6,829 nt of DNA from an uncultured bacterium (GTDB lineage: Bacteria > Edwardsbacteria > AC1 > EtOH8). The stretch is taken from NCBI GenBank assembly GCA_937958665.1, contig CALGNM010000031.1, positions 1 to 6,829 of the forward strand. Reading direction: 5' to 3'. The first letter of the stretch is position 1. The number at the start of each line of letters is the position of its first letter. The notes beneath the pieces were generated by a model that did no database searches, was not told the origin of the DNA, and saw only the letters and a list, made by a program, of their open reading frames with translations. This document shows positions 1-5,574 of the stretch, piece by piece. Made by a program: the position numbers and the translations under genes.

Positions 1-84
1 TGGTGTGTTTTTTGTTTTCAAGCAGAAGCAGCCATACGATATCGGATTCGGTGACTGGAGTTCAGCCGTGTGCTCTTCCGATCT
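1..84. other. Illumina P7 adapter contamination at contig end (not genomic)
   Basis: Bases 19-42 match the 24-nt Illumina P7 flow-cell sequence with four mismatches. Bases 43-50 (CGGATTCG) sit exactly where an 8-nt index belongs. Bases 51-84 match the 34-nt read-2 adapter that ends in GCTCTTCCGATCT, with one mismatch (C for A at base 66). Bases 1-18 are T/G-rich and look like low-quality read-through beyond the adapter. Genomic sequence starts at about base 85. Read on the minus strand, the adapter encodes the familiar artefact peptide EIGRAH, which is fused to the end of the VorB reading frame. The comparison is with the adapter sequence as I remember it. Confidence 0.96.
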
Positions 85-1282
85 CTGCCTTCTTTCTTGC
101 CGGTTTGGCCTTTTGGGCCGGCTTGGATTTTGGGGCCGGCTTTGATCCCTTTGCCGGCTTGGCCTTCTTGGCCGGCTTGGCTTTAGCAGCCTTGGGAGCC
201 TTGGAAGCCGCTGCCGCTGGCTTCATGCTCTTGTAGATCTTCTCCAACTCCGCAAAAACCTCCTCGCCCGAGGGAATCCCGGCCGGCCGGGCATAAAGGT
301 CGATTTTGGCACTGCCATTGATGGCCAAACGGACGTCATCCACGAACTGCCCCTGGCTCATCTCCACCACCATGAAATTCTTGACCCTTTCGGCCAGCTT
401 GGCTAATTGCTTCTTGGGGAACGGCCACAGGGTGATCGGCCGGAACAGCCCAACCTTCATTCCCTTGTCCCGGGCCATCTTCATGGCCGCCGCCGCTATG
501 CGGGACGATGTCCCGTAGGCCACTATCACCAGCTGGGCGTCGGCAATGTTCTTCTCCTCAAATCGGACCTCCTTGTCCTCGATCTCCTTGAACTTCCTGG
601 CCCGGGCCCAGTTCAGTTTCTCAAGCTCCCCTTCCCTCAGGTCATACGAGCGCACAATCCTCTTTTTGCGTCCGATGGCATCGCCCAAAGCCCAATCCGG
701 CTTTTTGAGCGCTTTGGGGTCTACCGGCTGGAACTTGAACTCCACCGGCTCCATCATCTGGCCCAGAATGCCGTCAGCCAGGATCATGGCCGGCATCCGG
801 TATTTCTCGGCCAGTTCGTAGCAGATCTTGGGGAAGTTACCCATCTCGTCCACCGAATTGGGGGCCAGCACTATGGTGTGATAGTCCCCATGTCCCCCGC
901 CCTTGACCGACTGGTAGTAGTCTCCCTGGGAGGCCGCGATATTGCCCAGACCGGGACCGCCCCGCACCACATTGGCGAAGAATATCGGCAGGTCAGCCCC
1001 GGCGCAGTAGGAAATGCCCTCCTGCTTGAGGCTGATCCCAGGGCTGGAAGAGGAGGTCATGGTGCGGATGCCGGTGGAGGCCGCCCCGTAGATCATATTG
1101 ATGGCCGAGACCTCGGACTCTGCTTGGACAAAAGCCCCGCCCACCTCGGGTAGCCGCCAGGACATGTACTCCGGAACCTCGTTTTGCGGAGTGATGGGAT
1201 ATCCGGCAAAAAATCGGCACCCGGCCAGGACCGCCCCCTCGGCCAGGGCCTCATTGCCCTTCATCAGGATCTTTTCACCCAT
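85..1282 (-). CDS. vorB: 2-oxoacid:ferredoxin oxidoreductase alpha subunit, VorB-like; 3' end lost at the adapter
   Basis: Subunit of a thiamine-diphosphate 2-oxoacid:ferredoxin oxidoreductase, which converts a 2-oxoacid plus CoA to acyl-CoA, CO2 and reduced ferredoxin in the cytoplasm. Residues 1-200 form the pyrimidine-binding (POR N) domain, with GYPITPQNE at 27-35, QAESE at 53-57, the SSSSPGISLKQEG turn at 77-89 and QGDYYQSVKGGGHGDY at 119-134. Residues 245-350 form the C-terminal POR domain II (VIVAYGTSSR, GLFRPITLWPFP). The QGDYYQ...GGGHGDY block favours the branched-chain VorB family, but a KorA-type 2-oxoglutarate enzyme is possible. The ATG has TAGGAG at 1290-1295, 7 nt upstream. It lies 54 nt downstream of the ferredoxin gene. 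The family usually ends near residue 350. Here a Lys/Ala/Pro tail runs from 352 to residue 399, where the adapter begins, so the true stop is unknown. The remaining subunits should lie beyond the left end. Confidence 0.9.
89..178 (-). repeat. Five-unit 18-bp repeat encoding KPAxxx hexapeptides in the VorB tail
   Basis: Residues 369-398 of VorB divide exactly into KPAKKA, KPAKGS, KPAPKS, KPAQKA and KPARKK, with Pro at 370, 376, 382, 388 and 394. At DNA level the plus strand shows the recurring core GCCGGCTTGG or close variants every 18 bases. The units are diverged at wobble positions and in the last three residues, so this is not a simple assembly stutter. Alanine- and lysine-rich sequence from 355 to 368 leads into it. 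Such tails resemble histone H1-like or other basic disordered extensions. The array may continue beyond the adapter join at base 84. Confidence 0.85.
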
Positions 1283-1310
1283 TTATCGTCTCCTAAAAGT
1301 TTTTCTTAAT

Positions 1311-1349
1311 AAAAAAGGTGTGGAACGGAAGCCTCCCTATTTCCACACC
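1311..1349 (-). terminator. Intrinsic terminator/attenuator between ferredoxin gene and vorB, overlapping the ferredoxin stop
   Basis: On the minus strand GGTGTGGAA (1349-1341) pairs perfectly with TTCCACACC (1325-1317) across a 15-nt loop, and six T residues follow (1316-1311). The 5' arm is made of the codons for the last residues V-W-K of the ferredoxin, and the TAG stop lies in the loop. This has the form of a Rho-independent terminator placed inside the operon. I infer partial termination that lowers vorB transcription relative to the ferredoxin gene, possibly modulated by a ribosome sitting on the stop codon. Confidence 0.7.
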
Positions 1350-1540
1350 GATATGGCCAGGTCCGGGCAGATCTGGGCGCACAGCCCGCAACCGATGCAA
1401 CAATCGGCCTTGGCCAGTTTGGCCGGGTAATACCCGGTGGCGCTGAAGTTATGGGACATCTCTATGCAGCCCTTGGGGCAGGCCTTGGTGCACAGCTCGC
1501 ATCCCTTGCAGCGGGTCTCATCGACCCTGATTTCCGGCAT
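1337..1540 (-). CDS. vorD: 2[4Fe-4S] ferredoxin subunit of the 2-oxoacid oxidoreductase (VorD/KorD-like)
   Basis: A 67-residue protein made almost entirely of two CxxCxxCxxxCP cluster motifs: Cys11/14/17/21-Pro22 and Cys48/51/54/58-Pro59. Each motif set binds a [4Fe-4S] cluster, as in the delta subunit that relays electrons from the thiamine site to external ferredoxin. Cys25 and Cys47 are additional. The start is an ATG with a strong AGGAGGT at 1546-1552, 5 nt away, behind a good promoter. The next gene is vorB, which fixes the role by context; taken alone it could be any small dicluster ferredoxin. The last three codons double as the 5' arm of a terminator hairpin. The central loop (residues 28-46, SHNFSATGYYPAKL) is typical of the delta subunits of this enzyme family. 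Confidence 0.9.
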   Translation of the reverse strand: MPEIRVDETRCKGCELCTKACPKGCIEMSHNFSATGYYPAKLAKADCCIGCGLCAQICPDLAISVWK

Positions 1541-1598
1541 AATGGACCTCCTGTTTCAATATATTTATGATTTGGATTGGCTTGGGAAAAGATATTTT

Positions 1599-1627
1599 AT
1601 TGTATCAGAATTAGAGCAGATTTTCAA
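1599..1627 (-). promoter_or_regulatory. Sigma70 promoter for the ferredoxin-vorB operon
   Basis: Minus-strand TTGAAA (-35, bases 1627-1622), a 17-bp spacer, then TACAAT (-10, 1604-1599). A TG one base before the -10 (TGATACAAT) makes it an extended -10 element. Transcription would start near 1592, giving a leader of about 50 nt before the ferredoxin ATG at 1540. It lies just downstream of the amt terminator, so the vor operon is independent of amt. Confidence 0.75.
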
Positions 1628-1641
1628 GGGAAATAGACACT

Positions 1642-1674
1642 AAAAAAGAGGCTGTCTTTGACAGCCTCTTTTTT
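1642..1674 (-). terminator. Perfect 15-bp Rho-independent terminator after amt
   Basis: AAAAAAGAGGCTGTC (1642-1656) and GACAGCCTCTTTTTT (1660-1674) are perfect inverted repeats around a 3-nt loop. A T6 run closes the stem on either strand, so the element could work both ways. On the minus strand it begins 14 nt after the amt stop codon (1691-1689). No plus-strand gene leads into it. Confidence 0.95.
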
Positions 1675-1688
1675 GGCACATTCCAAAA

Positions 1689-2918
1689 TCAATCGTGGAT
1701 GTAAGCTTCCTCCCCGTGCAGGGCGGCATCCAAACCGTTCATTTCCTCTTCCTCGCTGGTCCTGACCGGGGTTGCCTTGTTTATCACGATCAGGGCCAGG
1801 TAAGAGAATAAAAAGGCATATACCGAAGCGCCTATCACAGCCACAGTTTGTTTTATGAAGAATCCCGGATTGCCGTAAAACAGCCCATTGGCTCCCCCGG
1901 CATTCACCGTCGTGGTGGCGAACAGACCCAAAAGTATCACGCCTATGGTTCCGCCCACTCCGTGGACACCCCAAACATCCAGGGCATCATCCCAGCCCAA
2001 CTTATTCTTGAGATTTATCGCCCCGTAACAGACCATTCCGGCGATGACCCCGATCAAGGCGGCGGTTTGGACGGTAACATATCCGGCAGCGGGGGTAATG
2101 GTTGCCAGACCGGCGATGGAACCAGTCAGCAAGCCCAATAGTTTCGGCTTCTTTTCAAATATCCAGGCCATTATCAGCCAGGTGATGGCGGCAAAAGAAG
2201 CTGCGGTATCGGTGTTAATAAAAGCCAGCGAAGTTATATGATCGACCCTTAGTTCGCTGCCGGCATTGAAACCATACCAGCCAAACCACAATAGTCCGGT
2301 GCCCAATGCCACCAGCGGGATGCTATGCGGCCCCCGCTCGGCTACCCGGCGCCGTCCCACATAGAACACCGAAGCTAACGCCGCCATGCCGGCGATGGCA
2401 TGCACCACAATGCCGCCGGCAAAATCAAGCACACCCCAGCTTTGCAGCACCCCCCCGCCCCAAATCATATGAACCATGGGGAAATATACGAAAATAAGCC
2501 AGACTGTCAAAAATATCAGGTAGGGGACAAAGCGGACCCGGTTGGTAAAAGCCCCGGTTATCAAAGCGGGGGTGATGATGGCAAACATCATCTGGTAAGC
2601 AATGAATACGAATAACGGGATATTATTCCCGGCCAGCGGGGTCATGGCGTCGACCCCCCTGAAGAAGGCTAGATCGAAATTGCCGATTATCCCGGCCAGA
2701 TCGGTTCCGGCCGACATGTTGCCGGAAAAGCACATGGAATACCCGAAGGAGAACCATAGAACCGATGTCCACCCCATGGAAACGAAGCTCTGCAGCATGA
2801 TGGCCAGCACGTTTTTGCGGCCCACCAATCCTCCGTAAAAGAACGCCAGACCCGGGGTCATCAGCATCACCAGGCTGGTAGCCACCAGCATAAAGCCGGT
2901 ATTGCCGGTATCGAACAT
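1689..2918 (-). CDS. amt: Ammonium transporter, Amt/MEP/Rh family
   Basis: Inner-membrane ammonium channel/transporter of 409 residues with the usual 11 hydrophobic segments. Family landmarks are all present: TPGLAFFYGG at 21-30, the signature DFAGGIVVHAIAGMAAL at 165-181, the twin pore histidines His173 and His319 (WGVHGVGGT), the pore-gate phenylalanines at about Phe112 and Phe217 (GFNAGS), Trp153 and Asp165. The cytoplasmic tail (383-409) holds EEEEMNGLDAALHGEEAY, the conserved region that contacts PII/GlnK in E. coli AmtB. The protein starts directly at the first membrane segment, so there is no separate cleaved signal peptide. ATG with AAGGAG at 2924-2929, 5 nt upstream. No glnK/PII gene is adjacent on either side, which is unusual for bacteria. 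It follows the response regulator by 185 nt and ends at a strong terminator, so it is probably its own transcription unit. Confidence 0.96.
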   Translation of the reverse strand: MFDTGNTGFMLVATSLVMLMTPGLAFFYGGLVGRKNVLAIMLQSFVSMGWTSVLWFSFGYSMCFSGNMSAGTDLAGIIGNFDLAFFRGVDAMTPLAGNNIPLFVFIAYQMMFAIITPALITGAFTNRVRFVPYLIFLTVWLIFVYFPMVHMIWGGGVLQSWGVLDFAGGIVVHAIAGMAALASVFYVGRRRVAERGPHSIPLVALGTGLLWFGWYGFNAGSELRVDHITSLAFINTDTAASFAAITWLIMAWIFEKKPKLLGLLTGSIAGLATITPAAGYVTVQTAALIGVIAGMVCYGAINLKNKLGWDDALDVWGVHGVGGTIGVILLGLFATTTVNAGGANGLFYGNPGFFIKQTVAVIGASVYAFLFSYLALIVINKATPVRTSEEEEMNGLDAALHGEEAYIHD

Positions 2919-2960
2919 TTTTTCTCCTTAATTATTGTTTTTCAAGACTTTCCGCCTGTA

Positions 2961-3007
2961 GTTTACATCATATCGATTTCAAGCGCTATCGGGATATCCC
3001 TGAAATC
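2961..3007 (-). promoter_or_regulatory. Possible amt promoter/operator region
   Basis: On the minus strand TATGAT (2972-2967) is a fair -10 box, but no good -35 box lies 16-18 bp upstream. At that place sits a perfect 10-bp palindrome, GGGATATCCC (2991-3000). A second inverted repeat, GATTTCA/TGAAATC (2975-2981 and 3001-3007), spans the same stretch. A weak -35 with palindromes would fit regulator-dependent expression of amt. No sigma54 GG-N10-GC element with the rest of the consensus was seen. The assignment is tentative. Confidence 0.25.
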
Positions 3008-3060
3008 AGGCCTCTTAAACCCCGAAAACCAAGTCCGGTTCGGAGAAAATTTTACGCAAC

Positions 3061-3087
3061 GGCCCTTTGCCTTGCCGGCACAGGGCC
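3061..3087 (-). terminator. Possible weak terminator after the response regulator
   Basis: GGCCCTTTGCC (3061-3071) and GGCACAGGGCC (3077-3087) form an 11-bp GC-rich stem with one mismatch and a 5-nt loop, 16 nt beyond the response-regulator stop. On the minus strand it is followed by GTTGCGTAAAATTTT, which lacks a clean U tract, so termination may be inefficient or the hairpin may only protect the RNA end. Confidence 0.4.
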
Positions 3088-3103
3088 TCTAATGTTCGGG
3101 GAA

Positions 3104-3745
3104 TCACAAGGTGGTCAGACCCTCCCTGATCGCATATTTGGTCAACTCGGCAACGCTGTGCAGATTTAGCTTTTGCATCAATTGCTGACGGTGGGTCTCC
3201 ACCGTTTTTACGCTGATGGATAGCTTGTCGGCCGTTTGCTTGGTGCTCTTCCCCTCGGCCAGCAACTGCAACACCTCTCTCTCCCGCAGAGACAGTACGG
3301 CATAAGGCCCGGCATTAGGTTCGTGTTCGTTGGAAATATAATACCGGACTAAAAGGTCTGTAATATCGGGACTCACATAAATCTTGTTCCTGAACACCGC
3401 CTTGATGGCCTGGATAAGCTCCTCGAAGGCGGAATCTTTGAGCAGGTAGCCCACCGCCCCCGCCTTAAAAGCCTCCAGAACGTACCTCCGATCGGCGTGC
3501 ATTGACAGAATTACAATCTTCGTTAAAGGACAAATCTCCCTGATCCTTCTGGCCGCCCCGATGCCGTTCATCCCAGGCATGGTTACATCCATGATGATCA
3601 GTTCCGGGATATGTTCCTGGGCCAGACGGACCGCCTCCAACCCATCGTTGGTCTCGGCTACCACCTTCATCCCGGGCTGCTTTTCCAGAAGGGTTTTCAG
3701 CCCCTCGCGCATTATCTTATGATCGTCGGCAATCAGTATTTTCAT
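3104..3745 (-). CDS. NarL/LuxR-family two-component response regulator
   Basis: Cytoplasmic DNA-binding response regulator of 213 residues, the usual length for the NarL/FixJ group. Receiver domain at 1-120: acidic pair Asp7/Asp8, phospho-acceptor Asp53 (IIMDVTMPGMNG), Ser81 (VILSMH) and Lys103 (GYLLKDS). A short linker leads to a LuxR-type helix-turn-helix at about 148-210, with LSLREREVLQLLAEGKS and the recognition helix region SVKTVETHRQQLMQKL. Its ATG overlaps the TGA of the kinase gene by 4 nt (ATGA), so the two are translationally coupled and almost certainly partners. Targets cannot be read from the sequence. The downstream amt gene or its own operon are candidates by position only. 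Confidence 0.95.
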   Translation of the reverse strand: MKILIADDHKIMREGLKTLLEKQPGMKVVAETNDGLEAVRLAQEHIPELIIMDVTMPGMNGIGAARRIREICPLTKIVILSMHADRRYVLEAFKAGAVGYLLKDSAFEELIQAIKAVFRNKIYVSPDITDLLVRYYISNEHEPNAGPYAVLSLREREVLQLLAEGKSTKQTADKLSISVKTVETHRQQLMQKLNLHSVAELTKYAIREGLTTL

Positions 3746-4971
3746 GACGCCCTTCCTCCATTTCTTTCGATCGGGCAGGTGATCATTGCCCTGGTCCCAT
3801 GATCAGGACCCGATGATAGTGTCAATTTCCCGCCGAAACATCCGATTTGCTCCCTGATGCTGAACAGCCCGTAACCGCCGGCATCCGCCACATCAGCCCT
3901 ATCATCATTCGGCGGCAACCCCCGGCCGTCGTCCGACACCTCAAGCGACAAGCCTGTCCCGAAATTATTCAGGATAATTATAACTTGGCTTGCCCGGGCG
4001 TGCTTGATGATGTTGAACATCAATTCCCTTGCCGATCGAAAAAGGGTAACCTGAAGGTCATTGGAGATCTCCAGCTTCGGGCCGTTGGTCTCCAATCTGA
4101 CCCGGAGCCCGTATTTACTTCGGAAATGTTCGGCCAGCCACTCCAACCCTGATTCTATGCCGAGTTCATAGAGCACCGGCGGGCTCAGCTCAAAGGTCAG
4201 GCTCCTGGTATAGCGGATGGTCTGTTCCAGCATAATGCGAATACCTTCGATTTCCCGCTCCGCCCCGCTAAAAATGGCGTTCCCTTCCAGGGCTTTCAGC
4301 TTAATCCGGATCAGGGCCAAGGCCTGGCCGATATGGTCGTGCAGGTCCGATGCCAAAGTCCTCCGCTCGCGTTCCTCGGTGAGGCTAAGCTCCGAAGCCA
4401 GCCTTTTAAGTTTCTGCTGGTATTCTTTGACCTTTTGTTCAGACCGCCTCCTTTCGCTAATTTCCTCTTTTAGCTTGAGATTGGCGCTATTCAATAAAGC
4501 GGTTCGTTTGGCCACCTTCTCCTCCAACTCATCTAAGGCATCCTGGATCGCCAGCCGGGCCAGCCTCTTCTGGTAAAAAGCATCCAGCATTTTGGCAAGC
4601 GAGTCTATCAACTGTCTCTCTTCCTTGAGAAAGGGGCCCTCGCAGGCAGGCTTTTTCCGGGAGAGATAGACAACTTCTATCCGGCCCCGTTTATTTTTAC
4701 CGGCCCCGAAATATGCCGTTTGCATCCACTGGACGGGCCTGTAGTTGGGGGTAGCGACCGTCAACCCACTGACCACGATTCTAGCTCCGGTATCCTCCGG
4801 ATACTGCCAGGCGGCGGGGATTATGGCCACAAATTCCCTCAATACCCTTTCGATGCTTTTCCGGTCATTCTGCAGGATGGCCGAGGCCTGGTGAAGAGCC
4901 GTCAGCTCTTTGACCCTTTCCCCCAACTGCCACAGCAGCAGGTCTTTTCTGTTGAATGTTTTTTTGTTCAT
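3742..4971 (-). CDS. Soluble sensor histidine kinase (HisKA_3 type) with N-terminal GAF-like region
   Basis: A 409-residue kinase of the NarX/DegS-like (HPK7) class. Residues 1-135 form a sensor region that looks GAF-like, an inference from its length, its position and an FLKEERQLIDSLAKML end helix. Residues 136-200 are strongly charged and heptad-like, a probable coiled-coil signalling helix. The dimerisation/phospho-acceptor domain follows, with ERERRTLASDLHDHIGQAL and His211 as the likely phosphorylated residue. The ATPase domain has its N box at ELMFNIIKHA (Asn320), G1 at DDGRGLP (347-353) and G2 at GGYGLFSIREQI (365-376). No membrane segment is visible, so the signal is cytoplasmic or comes through a partner. 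The ATG has GGGAG 7 nt upstream. The stop overlaps the response-regulator start. The ligand is unknown: no haem, PAS-flavin or Fe-S motif is evident. Confidence 0.93.
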   Translation of the reverse strand: MNKKTFNRKDLLLWQLGERVKELTALHQASAILQNDRKSIERVLREFVAIIPAAWQYPEDTGARIVVSGLTVATPNYRPVQWMQTAYFGAGKNKRGRIEVVYLSRKKPACEGPFLKEERQLIDSLAKMLDAFYQKRLARLAIQDALDELEEKVAKRTALLNSANLKLKEEISERRRSEQKVKEYQQKLKRLASELSLTEERERRTLASDLHDHIGQALALIRIKLKALEGNAIFSGAEREIEGIRIMLEQTIRYTRSLTFELSPPVLYELGIESGLEWLAEHFRSKYGLRVRLETNGPKLEISNDLQVTLFRSARELMFNIIKHARASQVIIILNNFGTGLSLEVSDDGRGLPPNDDRADVADAGGYGLFSIREQIGCFGGKLTLSSGPDHGTRAMITCPIERNGGRAS

Positions 4972-5026
4972 ATTTATGCTCCCTACCCCATTACAAATCT
5001 ACCCCCAGCCTAATGATCTCCGCAAT

Positions 5027-5055
5027 ATTATCAACCCAAACAAAGCCCTTGACAC
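5027..5055 (-). promoter_or_regulatory. Candidate promoter for the histidine kinase operon
   Basis: Minus-strand GTGTCA (5055-5050), a 17-bp spacer, then GATAAT (5032-5027), matching 4/6 and 5/6 of the consensus boxes. The start point would be near 5020, about 49 nt before the kinase ATG. Its -35 lies on the same bases as the -35 of the divergent tRNA-Gly promoter. Confidence 0.4.
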
Positions 5056-5077
5056 CTGTGGAATATTTATATATAAT
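5049..5077 (+). promoter_or_regulatory. Perfect-consensus sigma70 promoter of tRNA-Gly
   Basis: TTGACA (5049-5054), exactly 17 bp, then TATAAT (5072-5077). The predicted start near 5084 leaves a leader of only about five bases before the mature tRNA at 5089. All 12 box positions match the consensus. Confidence 0.93.
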
Positions 5078-5088
5078 TAACCTTGGTT

Positions 5089-5164
5089 GCGGGCGTAACT
5101 CAGTGGCTAGAGTGCTACCTTGCCAAGGTAGACGTCGTGGGTTCGAATCCCATCGCCCGCTCCA
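5089..5164 (+). tRNA. tRNA-Gly(GCC)
   Basis: 76-nt cloverleaf with encoded CCA. The acceptor stem GCGGGCG pairs fully with CGCCCGC. D stem ACTC/GAGT. The anticodon stem CTACC/GGTAG encloses loop TTGCCAA with anticodon GCC. T arm GTGGG-TTCGAAT-CCCAT. The discriminator is U73, the usual bacterial glycine identity base. It is the only plus-strand gene in the window and has its own promoter and terminator. Confidence 0.97.
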
Positions 5165-5177
5165 GTTTTGGCTGACC

Positions 5178-5200
5178 GCCCTGTTCATTCAGGGCTTTTA
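5178..5200 (+). terminator. Rho-independent terminator of tRNA-Gly
   Basis: GCCCTG (5178-5183), a 6-nt loop, CAGGGC (5190-5195), then TTTTATATT. It starts 13 nt after the CCA end of tRNA-Gly. Confidence 0.85.
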
Positions 5201-5231
5201 TATTACCCTTTCATAGAAATGGACAATTGGC

Positions 5232-5265
5232 AAAAAGGCAGGCTGTTCATACAGTCCTGCCTTTT
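5232..5265 (-). terminator. Rho-independent terminator of the tRNA-Cys/tRNA-Leu unit
   Basis: AAAAGGCAGG (5233-5242) pairs with CCTGCCTTTT (5256-5265). An inner CTGT/ACAG extension (5243-5246 and 5251-5254) has a single bulged base and a 4-nt loop. On the minus strand it begins one base after the tRNA-Leu CCA end and closes with TTTTT. It also has a T4 run in the plus direction, so it can back up the tRNA-Gly terminator. Confidence 0.88.
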
Positions 5266-5266
5266 C

Positions 5267-5354
5267 TGGTACCGAGGGTCGGAATCGAACCGACACGTTC
5301 TTTTGGAACGAGGGATTTTAAGTCCCTTGCGTCTACCAGTTCCGCCACCCCGGC
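5267..5354 (-). tRNA. tRNA-Leu(UAA)
   Basis: 88-nt class II tRNA with encoded CCA. The acceptor stem GCCGGGG pairs with CCTCGGT, using two G-U pairs. The anticodon stem AGGGA/TCCCT encloses loop CTTAAAA with anticodon TAA. A long variable arm follows (CGTTCCAAAAGAACG forms a stem) with the T arm GTCGG-TTCGATT-CCGAC. The long variable arm and A73 fit leucine identity. It lies 26 nt downstream of tRNA-Cys and is probably on the same transcript. Confidence 0.97.
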
Positions 5355-5380
5355 GTTAATGAAGGTTTTACCTCAAAATC

Positions 5381-5455
5381 TGGAGGCGGCTAGCGGGTTC
5401 GAACCGCTGAATAACGGTTTTGCAGACCGTCGCCTTACCACTTGGCTAAGCCGCC
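5381..5455 (-). tRNA. tRNA-Cys(GCA)
   Basis: 75-nt cloverleaf with encoded CCA. Acceptor GGCGGCT/AGCCGCC is fully paired. D stem GCC/GGC. The anticodon stem ACGGT/ACCGT encloses loop CTGCAAA with anticodon GCA. T arm AGCGG-TTCGAAC-CCGCT. Discriminator U73, as expected for cysteine. First gene of a two-tRNA transcript with tRNA-Leu. Confidence 0.97.
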
Positions 5456-5536
5456 CCTTAAGTCAGTCGCTGGCCCTTTGTGGCCAAACATTGACACTTG
5501 GCCCGGAGACATCCGGATACATAAACCTCAACGGCA

Positions 5537-5566
5537 ATTCTATCAATTTTTCACCCTGGCTGTCAA
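5537..5566 (-). promoter_or_regulatory. Sigma70 promoter of the tRNA-Cys/tRNA-Leu unit
   Basis: Minus-strand TTGACA (5566-5561), an 18-bp spacer, then TAGAAT (5542-5537). It starts a few bases after the sppA stop. The predicted start near 5530 gives a leader of about 75 nt, long for a tRNA. The leader contains two small hairpins, CCGGA/TCCGG (5503-5516) and GGCCAA/TTGGCC (5482-5503). These two share a base, so they are alternatives. Confidence 0.7.
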
Positions 5567-5574
5567 GGCAGACC

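Noticed and set aside
89-178. CRISPR-like or satellite array from the regular 18-bp spacing
   Set aside because: There are no spacers. The periodicity is explained by in-frame hexapeptide repeats in the VorB tail.
3-236. Plus-strand 77-residue open frame at the left end
   Set aside because: Its first part is adapter sequence and the rest is the complement of the VorB repeat tail.
407-1153. 248-residue plus-strand open frame opposite vorB
   Set aside because: It is a shadow frame: the minus strand encodes a complete, conserved oxidoreductase subunit with a ribosome binding site.
2931-3103. Sigma54 (RpoN) promoter for amt
   Set aside because: I looked for the TGGCAC-N5-TTGC pattern on the minus strand. 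The nearest GG/GC pair (in GGCAAAGGGCCGTTGC) has 12 bp between the dinucleotides instead of 10.
5491-5516. Plus-strand TTGACA as a possible promoter
   Set aside because: No acceptable -10 at 16-18 bp and no plus-strand gene downstream; it lies in the tRNA-Cys leader.
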